From the NCBI GenBank assembly GCA_045561735.1, contig JBJKXC010000008.1, positions 1-13,163 on the forward strand: a stretch of DNA of 13,163 nt, in the 5' to 3' direction. This document shows, one piece after another, positions 7,722-13,163 of this stretch (positions are counted from its first letter, which is position 1; every line of letters begins with the position of its first letter). The notes under the pieces are model-generated. The model searched no databases. It was not told the origin of the DNA and saw only the letters and a list, made by a program, of their open reading frames with translations. Position numbers and translations under genes: made by a program. This DNA is from UBA3537 sp045561735. Its GTDB lineage: Bacteria > Bacteroidota > Bacteroidia > Flavobacteriales > Flavobacteriaceae.

Positions 7722-7751
7722 TTGTGCAAACAAAGTTTTGTTCTAAATTTG
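7722..7751 (+). promoter_or_regulatory. Promoter of tRNA-Gln (Bacteroidota type)
   Basis: TTG at 7722-7724 (within TTTG from 7721) is followed after 19 bases by TAAATTTG at 7744-7751, a perfect fit to the Bacteroidota -33/-7 form TTG-N19-TAnnTTTG. Transcription would begin near 7757, about a dozen bases before the mature tRNA 5' end. Confidence 0.75.
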
Positions 7752-7768
7752 CATCCTCACTAAGAGAT

Positions 7769-7841
7769 TGGCCCATGGTGTAACTGGCAACACGTCTGGT
7801 TTTGGTCCAGAAGAGTCTAGGTTCGAGCCCTAGTGGGCCAA
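7769..7841 (+). tRNA. tRNA-Gln, anticodon TTG
   Basis: A complete cloverleaf is visible. The acceptor arms TGGCCCA (7769-7775) and TGGGCCA (7834-7840) pair in all seven positions, with discriminator A at 7841. The D arm closes with GTGT/ACAC. The anticodon stem is TCTGG/CCAGA, with loop TTTTGGT giving anticodon TTG at 7802-7804, which reads CAA and by wobble CAG. The T arm is CTAGG-TTCGAGC-CCTAG. The 3' CCA is not encoded and must be added after transcription. The tRNA stands alone, with its own promoter upstream and a terminator directly downstream. Confidence 0.97.
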
Positions 7842-7842
7842 C

Positions 7843-7874
7843 AAAAAAGCTTTAACTTCGTTTAAGGCTTTTTT
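7843..7874 (+). terminator. Intrinsic terminator of tRNA-Gln
   Basis: A hairpin of GCTTTAA (7849-7855) with TTAAGGC (7862-7868, one G-T pair) is flanked by AAAAAAGC on the left and GCTTTTTT on the right. The A run and T run can extend the stem, and the T run provides the release signal. It begins two bases after the tRNA 3' end and separates the tRNA from the rimP operon. Confidence 0.8.
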
Positions 7875-7910
7875 ATTTTGGTATTTATTTTAATAATCTC
7901 TTAAAAAAAG

Positions 7911-7942
7911 TTGTAAAAATAACTTCTAATCACTTATATTTG
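7911..7942 (+). promoter_or_regulatory. Probable promoter of the rimP-nusA-infB operon
   Basis: TATATTTG at 7935-7942 is a perfect TAnnTTTG -7 box. A TTG at 7911-7913 lies 21 bases upstream, slightly longer than ideal for the -33 element. The predicted start near 7949 would give a leader of only about 55 bases before rimP. Confidence 0.6.
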
Positions 7943-7969
7943 CCTCAAAGATTGAAAAAATAAACAAGT

Positions 7970-7996
7970 GAGGGGACGGAAATGTCCCCTCTTTTT
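7970..7996 (+). terminator. Leader hairpin with T run before rimP (possible attenuator)
   Basis: GAGGGGAC (7970-7977) pairs perfectly with GTCCCCTC (7984-7991) around the six-base loop GGAAAT, and TTTTT follows at 7992-7996. With six G-C pairs in eight, in an otherwise AT-rich gap, this has the full shape of an intrinsic terminator. It lies inside the operon leader, between the predicted promoter and the rimP ATG at 8004. No room is left for a leader peptide or a conventional riboswitch domain. It could act as an attenuator, a pause site or a 5' stabilising hairpin. Confidence 0.75.
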
Positions 7997-8003
7997 ATAC
8001 CAA

Positions 8004-8468
8004 ATGTTTAGAGACATAGTTGCGGATTTATTAAAGGAGTGCATGCAAAACCGCCCCGATTTATTTCTAATCGATTTTGAAATTCTCGATGGAAATGTAA
8101 TTCGAATTGTAATTGATGGTGATGCGGGTGTTTTAGTCGAAGATTGCATGTATGTAAGTCGTGCAATTGAGCACAACCTTGACAGAGATGATAACGATTT
8201 TTCGTTAGAAGTGTCTTCCGCTGGCGCCAACACGCCACTAATAAAAGAGCGTCAGTATCAAAAGCACATTGGACGGACGCTCAAGCTCGTTACATTTGAC
8301 AAACAAAAATACGAAGCAGTTTTAACTGCAACGAAAAAAAAACACATTGTCTTGGAATGGAAAGCTAGAGAGCAAAAGCCGATTGGAAAAGGAAAGATTA
8401 CTGTTCATAAAAGAGCCGCTGTTGCATACCAAGATATAGAAAAGGCACAAATAAAATTAGTATTTTAA
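8004..8468 (+). CDS. rimP: Ribosome maturation factor RimP
   Basis: RimP assists 30S ribosomal subunit assembly in the cytoplasm. The 154-residue product has the family layout: an N-terminal alpha/beta domain with IRIVIDGDAGV (33-43), the boundary motif SLEVSSAGANTPL (67-79) that corresponds to the usual LEVSSPG..RPL, and a C-terminal small beta-barrel domain. The Ala at the usual Pro of LEVSSPG is a mild variation. The start is ATG 8004 because the protein then begins MFRDIVADLL as expected. An upstream in-frame GTG at 7968 falls inside the leader hairpin and would add 12 unlikely residues. It is the first gene of the rimP-nusA-infB operon, with 16 bases to nusA, and no Shine-Dalgarno sequence is evident. 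Confidence 0.96.
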   Translation: MFRDIVADLLKECMQNRPDLFLIDFEILDGNVIRIVIDGDAGVLVEDCMYVSRAIEHNLDRDDNDFSLEVSSAGANTPLIKERQYQKHIGRTLKLVTFDKQKYEAVLTATKKKHIVLEWKAREQKPIGKGKITVHKRAAVAYQDIEKAQIKLVF

Positions 8469-8484
8469 GAATTACAATAGAATT

Positions 8485-9717
8485 ATGGAAAATTTAGCTC
8501 TTATTGAATCATTTTCGGAATTTAAAGACGATAAACTTATTGATCGAGTTACCCTCATGTCCATTCTTGAAGATGTTTTTAGAAACGTATTGAAAAAGAA
8601 ATTTGGGGATGATGATAATTTTGATATAATTATTAACCCAGACAAAGGCGATTTAGAAATCTGGCGCAATAGAATTGTGGTAGCCGATACTGATGTTGAA
8701 AATGAAAACCAAGAAATTTCACTTTCAGATGCCCAAAAAATTGAGCCTGATTTTGAGGTTGGTGAGGACGTCTCAGAAGAAGTGAAATTATTTGATTTAG
8801 GAAGACGTTCTATTCTGGCGCTTCGGCAAAATTTAATTGCCAAAATCCAAGAACACGACAACACAAATATCTACAAGCATTTTAAGGATTTAGAAGGAGA
8901 AATTTACAACGCAGAAGTTCATCACATTCGTCACCGTGCGGTAATTCTCTTAGATGATGAAGGCAATGAATTGATATTGCCAAAAGACAAACAAATTCCC
9001 TCTGATTTTTTTAGAAAAGGAGAGAGTGTACGTGGCATTATAGAAGATGTTGAACTCAAAGGTAATAAGCCAAACATTGTAATGTCTCGAACGGCACCCG
9101 CGTTTCTGGAAAAACTTTTTGAACAAGAAATACCAGAAGTTTTTGATGGCCTTATTACCATTAAAAATGTGGTTAGAATACCTGGGGAAAAAGCAAAAGT
9201 AGCTGTGGATTCCTATGATGACAGAATTGATCCTGTTGGTGCTTGTGTAGGTATGAAAGGATCTCGTATACACGGGATAGTTCGCGAATTAGGTAATGAG
9301 AATATTGATGTTATCAATTACACCAATAATCTTCAACTTTACATTACAAGAGCTTTGAGTCCAGCACGTATAACTTCCGTAAAAGTTGATGAAGAAACCA
9401 AGCGAGTAGAAGTCATTTTAAAACCTGAAGAAGTCAGTAAAGCCATTGGTCGAGGCGGACATAACATTCGTCTTGCTGGACGTTTAACGGGGTACGAGAT
9501 AGATGTTTTTAGAGAAGGAGTTGAAGAAGATGTTGAATTGTCAGAATTCTCAGATGAAATTGAAGCATGGATTATTCAGGAATTTTCCAAGGTCGGTTTA
9601 GACACAGCAAAAAGTATTTTGGAACAAGACGTTAATGATCTTGTCAAGCGCACCGATTTAGAAGAAGAAACTATTGAAGATGTAATCCGAATTTTAAAAG
9701 AAGAATTTGAAGATTAA
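8485..9717 (+). CDS. nusA: Transcription termination/antitermination factor NusA
   Basis: NusA binds RNA polymerase and nascent RNA and modulates pausing, hairpin-dependent termination and antitermination. Domain order in the 410 residues is: N-terminal polymerase-binding domain (about 1-130, starting with ALIESFSEFKDDKLI), S1 domain (about 138-203, ending NIVMSRT), KH1 with G256-M-K-G259, and KH2 with G322-R-G-G325 followed by HNIRLAGRLTGYEIDV. A short helical tail (about 355-410, VNDLVKRTDLEEETIEDVIRIL) follows. The two acidic repeats of E. coli NusA (495 residues) are not present in full, which is normal for this phylum. It lies between rimP and infB, 79 bases before infB. Because NusA strengthens terminator hairpins, the hairpin in its own operon leader is a plausible feedback target. 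Confidence 0.98.
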   Translation: MENLALIESFSEFKDDKLIDRVTLMSILEDVFRNVLKKKFGDDDNFDIIINPDKGDLEIWRNRIVVADTDVENENQEISLSDAQKIEPDFEVGEDVSEEVKLFDLGRRSILALRQNLIAKIQEHDNTNIYKHFKDLEGEIYNAEVHHIRHRAVILLDDEGNELILPKDKQIPSDFFRKGESVRGIIEDVELKGNKPNIVMSRTAPAFLEKLFEQEIPEVFDGLITIKNVVRIPGEKAKVAVDSYDDRIDPVGACVGMKGSRIHGIVRELGNENIDVINYTNNLQLYITRALSPARITSVKVDEETKRVEVILKPEEVSKAIGRGGHNIRLAGRLTGYEIDVFREGVEEDVELSEFSDEIEAWIIQEFSKVGLDTAKSILEQDVNDLVKRTDLEEETIEDVIRILKEEFED

Positions 9718-9796
9718 AAAAATAATTATATTGAAGCTCTAACAGAATCAAGGACTTTTCTACATATTGAAAGGTTAGAAACAAACAAAGTAATTT

Positions 9797-12442
9797 ATGG
9801 CGGACAACGTTAGATTAAGTAAAGTACTGAGGGAATTGAATATTTCAATAGATCGTGCTATAGATTTCTTAGAATCTAAAAATATTGAAATTGAAAAGCG
9901 GCCTACAGCCAAAATTTCAGCAGAAATTCATGAATTACTTTCAGATGAGTTTCAGAACGATGCCAGTAAGAAAGTAGCTTCTAAAGAAATTGGAGCGGCA
10001 AAGCAGAAAGAAAAAGAAGCTTTGCGTATAAAACGTGAGGCTGAGATAGAGGACAAGCTTAAAAGAGAAGTAAAAGCAAAAGAAATTATCAAAGCTAAAA
10101 AGTCCGTTGAAGGCCCAAAAACAGTCGGAAAAATTGACTTGAGTCCTCAAAACCCTCTACGAACAGATTCTAAACCCAAAGGTTTAAACGTTGACAAAGA
10201 AGAAGTTAAAAAACCAGCGCCTGAAACCCCAGCTTCAGTCCGTGAAGTCGTAGCAGATGAAAAGGAACTTTCAAAGCCAACTTCAGAACCCACAACATCT
10301 CCATTAAAAACAAATTATGCAAAATTAACAGGACCAAAATCAACTGGTGAAACAATTGATTTGTCCAAGTTCAAAAAGCCTAAAAAAGAGGCCTCTGATC
10401 CATCGCATACCAACTCTGATAAAACGGTCTCCAAAAAGAAACGCCGGCGAATCAGTAAAGTTGATAGTAGTCAGTCTAAAAAAGAAGGTTCAGCTAAGGT
10501 AAGAAATCAATCAAGAAACCAACCGCCAAAGTTAGAACCCACTGCAGAAGAAGTGCAAAAACAAGTCCGGGAAACTTTAGAAAAACTTCAAGGGAAATCT
10601 TCAAAAGGTAAAGGGGCTAAGTACCGAAGAGATAAACGTGATCAACACCGCCAGCAGTCAGAGAAAGAGCTTGAACAACAGGCTATTGAAAGTAAAACTA
10701 TAAAAGTTACCGAGTTTGTAACAGCAAACGAAGTTGCTACAATGATGGACGTTTCTGTAACTGATATTATTTCCGCGTGTATGTCGTTGGGAATGATGGT
10801 TACTATGAATCAGCGTCTCGATGCGGAAACGCTCTCTATTGTTGCTGAAGAATTTGGCTATTCCATTGATTTTATTACAGCAGACATAGATGAAGCCATT
10901 GAAGTGGTGAGTGATAATGAAGATGACCTTGTTCCACGTGCTCCAATCGTTACAGTGATGGGTCATGTAGATCACGGAAAAACCTCACTACTGGATTATA
11001 TTAGAAAAGAAAATGTAATTGCAGGCGAATCGGGTGGAATTACCCAGCACATTGGCGCCTACGGAGTTTCACTACCTAGTGGACAAAAAATCGCATTTTT
11101 AGATACCCCAGGACACGAAGCTTTTACGGCGATGAGGGCAAGAGGAGCCCAAGTTACAGATATTGCTATAATCGTCATTGCTGCAGATGATGCCATAAAA
11201 CCGCAAACAAAAGAAGCTATTTCGCATGCGCAAGCCGCAGCGGTACCTATCGTTTTTGCCATTAATAAAGTAGACCTTCCTACGGCCAATCCTGAAAAAA
11301 TAAAAGAGGAACTAGCCAGTATGAATCTTATTGTTGAAGACTGGGGTGGAAAAATACAATCTCATGACATTTCTGCAAAAAATGGAGATGGTGTTCAAGA
11401 ACTTTTGGAAAAAGTATTGTTGGAAGCCGAACTTTTAGAATTGAAAGCCAACCCAAATAAACCTGCAATTGGAACCATAGTTGAGGCCTTTTTAGACAAA
11501 GGTCGTGGTTATGTTTCAACCGTTCTTGTGCAAGCTGGGACACTGCGCATTGGGGATTATGTTTTGGCTGGTAAAAACAGTGGAAAAGTCAAAGCTATGC
11601 ACGACGAACGTGGACAGGACGTGCAAGATGCAGCCCCTTCAACACCGATCTCAATTTTGGGATTAGATGGTGCGCCACAAGCAGGGGATAAATTTAATGT
11701 GTTCAATGATGAGCGTGAAGCAAAGCAAATTGCTGCAAAACGCACACAATTACAACGCGAACAATCTGTAAGAACCCAGCGTCATATTACCTTAGATGAA
11801 ATTGGGCGAAGAATAGCCCTAGGTGACTTTAAAGAGTTAAATATCATCCTTAAAGGGGATGTGGATGGCTCTGTAGAAGCACTTACAGATTCTTTTCAAA
11901 AACTTTCAACAGAAGAAATACAAGTTAATATCATACATAAAGCTGTTGGTGCAATTACAGAAAGTGATGTGCTTTTAGCCTCGGCTTCCGATGCAATAAT
12001 TATTGGCTTTAATGTACGCCCCATGGGTAATGCCCGTCAAATTGCAGAGAAAGAAGAAATTGACATCCGCATGTATTCTATAATTTATGATGCTATTAAT
12101 GATTTGAAAGACGCCATGGAAGGGATGCTGTCCCCAGAATTTAAAGAAGAAATCACGGGATCTGCTGAAATTAGAGAAACATTTAAAATCTCTAAAATTG
12201 GTACCATTGCAGGCTGTATGGTCATTAGCGGTAAAATTTTTAGAAGCTCAAAAATACGCGTTATTAGAGGAGGTGTTGTGACTTATACAGGTGAATTAGC
12301 TTCTTTAAAGCGATTTAAGGACGATGCTAAAGAGGTTTCTAAAGGTTATGACTGTGGGATGCAGGTTAAAAACTATAACGATATTCAAACAGGAGATGTC
12401 TTGGAGGCCTTCATGGAAGTTGCAGTTAAAAAGAAGTTATAA
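9797..12442 (+). CDS. infB: Translation initiation factor IF-2
   Basis: IF-2 is the GTPase that brings fMet-tRNA to the 30S subunit and promotes subunit joining. The 881 residues show an N-terminal IF2_N domain (about 4-55, LSKVLRELNISIDRAIDFLES) and a long Lys/Glu/Pro/Ser-rich linker to about 300. A second IF2_N-like domain follows at about 303-360. The G domain has G1 GHVDHGKT (389-396), G3 DTPGH (436-440), G4 NKVD (490-493) and the G5 SAK around 526, and the C-terminal tRNA-binding domains follow. The length is usual for the family when the linker is included. The ATG at 9797 follows an A-rich stretch rather than a Shine-Dalgarno sequence. It is the last gene of the operon; the next gene, 32 bases on, is convergent. 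Confidence 0.99.
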   Translation: MADNVRLSKVLRELNISIDRAIDFLESKNIEIEKRPTAKISAEIHELLSDEFQNDASKKVASKEIGAAKQKEKEALRIKREAEIEDKLKREVKAKEIIKAKKSVEGPKTVGKIDLSPQNPLRTDSKPKGLNVDKEEVKKPAPETPASVREVVADEKELSKPTSEPTTSPLKTNYAKLTGPKSTGETIDLSKFKKPKKEASDPSHTNSDKTVSKKKRRRISKVDSSQSKKEGSAKVRNQSRNQPPKLEPTAEEVQKQVRETLEKLQGKSSKGKGAKYRRDKRDQHRQQSEKELEQQAIESKTIKVTEFVTANEVATMMDVSVTDIISACMSLGMMVTMNQRLDAETLSIVAEEFGYSIDFITADIDEAIEVVSDNEDDLVPRAPIVTVMGHVDHGKTSLLDYIRKENVIAGESGGITQHIGAYGVSLPSGQKIAFLDTPGHEAFTAMRARGAQVTDIAIIVIAADDAIKPQTKEAISHAQAAAVPIVFAINKVDLPTANPEKIKEELASMNLIVEDWGGKIQSHDISAKNGDGVQELLEKVLLEAELLELKANPNKPAIGTIVEAFLDKGRGYVSTVLVQAGTLRIGDYVLAGKNSGKVKAMHDERGQDVQDAAPSTPISILGLDGAPQAGDKFNVFNDEREAKQIAAKRTQLQREQSVRTQRHITLDEIGRRIALGDFKELNIILKGDVDGSVEALTDSFQKLSTEEIQVNIIHKAVGAITESDVLLASASDAIIIGFNVRPMGNARQIAEKEEIDIRMYSIIYDAINDLKDAMEGMLSPEFKEEITGSAEIRETFKISKIGTIAGCMVISGKIFRSSKIRVIRGGVVTYTGELASLKRFKDDAKEVSKGYDCGMQVKNYNDIQTGDVLEAFMEVAVKKKL

Positions 12443-12474
12443 TTTTTATTTGATACTAGAAAGAAACATATTTT

Positions 12475-12840
12475 TCAATTTTTTTTGAAGGAAAAAGCTT
12501 CTTTGTAAATTTTTCTAAATCTAATCAATTCACGATCACATTGTATTTGTGTTCTAAAATTCCCAACCCATATTTTATAGTTTGGAGTTTGATAAATCAT
12601 TTCAGCAGTATGGTTAGGAAAGTTGAACTTAAATTTTTCTAATATGTCTTCTGCATTTTTACGACTCCCACTATAAATTTGAATTTTGATCACACCTTGA
12701 TCTTTGTTGACTTCTTTTTTTATGGCCATGAGCTGTTTAACTTTTTTATCGACACGAATATCCACTTCAACTTGTTGCGCCAATAAAGTCCATTGGAAAA
12801 ACAGCATTATCACTGTGGTTTGGTATAAATTTAAAGTCAT
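12475..12840 (-). CDS. Small exported SPOR-domain protein
   Basis: The 121-residue product begins with a signal peptide (hydrophobic VIMLFFQWTLLA, likely cut after Ala21 before QQ; no lipobox cysteine) and ends with a SPOR-like domain at about 51-119. The recognisable pattern is IKIQIYSGSRKNAEDILEKF, then NYKIWVGNFRT and a final helix with FRKIYKEAF. SPOR domains bind denuded glycan strands of peptidoglycan, so a periplasmic cell-wall-associated role is expected; nothing shows a partner. I chose ATG 12840 over the GTG at 12846, which adds only two residues before the signal peptide. It is convergent with infB, with 32 bases between the stops. Confidence 0.87.
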   Translation of the reverse strand: MTLNLYQTTVIMLFFQWTLLAQQVEVDIRVDKKVKQLMAIKKEVNKDQGVIKIQIYSGSRKNAEDILEKFKFNFPNHTAEMIYQTPNYKIWVGNFRTQIQCDRELIRFRKIYKEAFSFKKN

Positions 12841-13054
12841 ACACACATTGTTTTATTGCGACAGCAAATTAATAATTATATTTTATTCTTTTAATTTTTT
12901 CTAGTTAAATTGAATAATTAAAATATTAATTCCGAATATTATCATATATAAAACTCTATATTAATTTTTAATTTAGTTAAAATATAATAGAGATTATTGT
13001 CGGTCATCCAAGTGTTATTTAGAATCTTTATAAATTAAAAATTTACTAATATTT

Positions 13055-13071
13055 ATCATTTTTAAAATGAT
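13055..13071. repeat. 17-base palindrome, possible operator
   Basis: ATCATTTT (13055-13062) and AAAATGAT (13064-13071) are perfect inverted arms around a single T. It sits 10 bases upstream of a TAnnTTTG match, over the place where a -33 element would lie, which would suit a regulator binding site. In DNA this AT-rich, chance is a real alternative. Confidence 0.35.
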
Positions 13072-13081
13072 CAATATATCG

Positions 13082-13089
13082 TATTTTTG
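13082..13089 (+). promoter_or_regulatory. Possible -7 box of a rightward gene beyond the window
   Basis: TATTTTTG fits TAnnTTTG exactly, but no TTG lies 17-21 bases upstream, so only half of the promoter is supported. If used, transcription would start near 13095 and lead off the right edge. Confidence 0.3.
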
Positions 13090-13163
13090 TTCAATAATTT
13101 TAAGAAGATTTATCAAAGTCTAAAATTTGTATTTAAATAAGTCCCAAGCGTCAACATGACACA

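Larger units (their letters stand above)
12841..13163. other. AT-rich gap to window end, no gene visible
   Basis: About 320 very AT-rich bases with no credible coding frame. It contains the 5' side of the SPOR gene (TTAATTTG at 12872-12865 on the minus strand is a near match to a -7 box), a loose inverted repeat CTCTAT/ATAGAG (12954-12959 and 12987-12992), the palindrome at 13055-13071 and a -7-like box at 13082-13089. The final ATG at 13156, preceded by an in-frame TAA at 13138, could start a rightward gene, but only eight bases are seen. Confidence 0.6.

Noticed and set aside
7968..8003. GTG start at 7968 for RimP
   Set aside because: The added 12 residues would be encoded by the terminator-like hairpin and do not fit the usual RimP N-terminus.
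8472..9273. Minus-strand frames of 76-130 codons opposite nusA, and similar ones opposite rimP and infB
   Set aside because: They are serine- or phenylalanine-rich shadows of conserved core genes.
12474..12489. TTCAA-N6-TTGAA inverted repeat between infB and the SPOR gene, considered as a shared terminator
   Set aside because: The stem has only five mostly A-T pairs and overlaps the SPOR stop codon; I see no convincing terminator in this gap.
13067..13123. Short ATG frame of 18 codons in the right-hand gap
   Set aside because: It has no ribosome-binding context or homology signal and lies in random-looking AT-rich DNA overlapping the palindrome.
1..13163. CRISPR array, insertion sequence, integron or phage module
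   Set aside because: No spaced direct repeats, transposase or integrase motifs, or terminal repeats were found; every large frame is a recognisable chromosomal gene.

Overview
The window looks like a piece of ordinary chromosome from a member of the Bacteroidota, most likely the family Flavobacteriaceae. Four things point there: AT-rich DNA with very AT-rich gaps; start codons preceded by A-rich DNA without clear Shine-Dalgarno sequences; matches to the Bacteroidota promoter form TTG-N19-21-TAnnTTTG; and gene content typical of the group (FHS-type sugar transporter, DUF2723 membrane protein, short NusA, small SPOR protein beside infB). I see no insertion sequence, phage gene, CRISPR array or rRNA.

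Layout. Bases 1-2506 (minus strand) hold a two-gene unit: a long sugar transporter of the FucP/GluP type, then, 3 bases after its stop, a Tat-like exported glycosylasparaginase that runs off the left edge. Transcribed away from it is a membrane-anchored calcineurin-like metallophosphoesterase (2694-3929, plus), followed by a small thioredoxin-fold protein without its CxxC cysteines (4044-4340, plus). The stop codon of that protein overlaps the stop of a convergent 1092-residue DUF2723/GT-C-like membrane protein (4337-7615, minus).

From 7700 on is a core information-processing block on the plus strand. It holds a stand-alone tRNA-Gln(TTG) with its own promoter and terminator, then rimP-nusA-infB. 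That operon has a second promoter-like element and a very short leader carrying a complete intrinsic-terminator-shaped hairpin just before the rimP start. RimP matures the 30S subunit, NusA controls elongation, pausing and termination, and IF-2 brings initiator tRNA to the ribosome. The leader hairpin therefore sits where the operon could sense its own NusA.

After infB comes a convergent small exported SPOR-domain protein (12475-12840, minus), then about 320 bases of AT-rich DNA with a 17-base palindrome and a promoter-like -7 box. This may be the control region of a rightward gene starting beyond the window.

I found no convincing novel multi-gene system. The best leads are the rimP-nusA-infB leader hairpin, the redox-dead thioredoxin-like protein tail-to-tail with the DUF2723 protein, and the transporter/glycosylasparaginase pairing.
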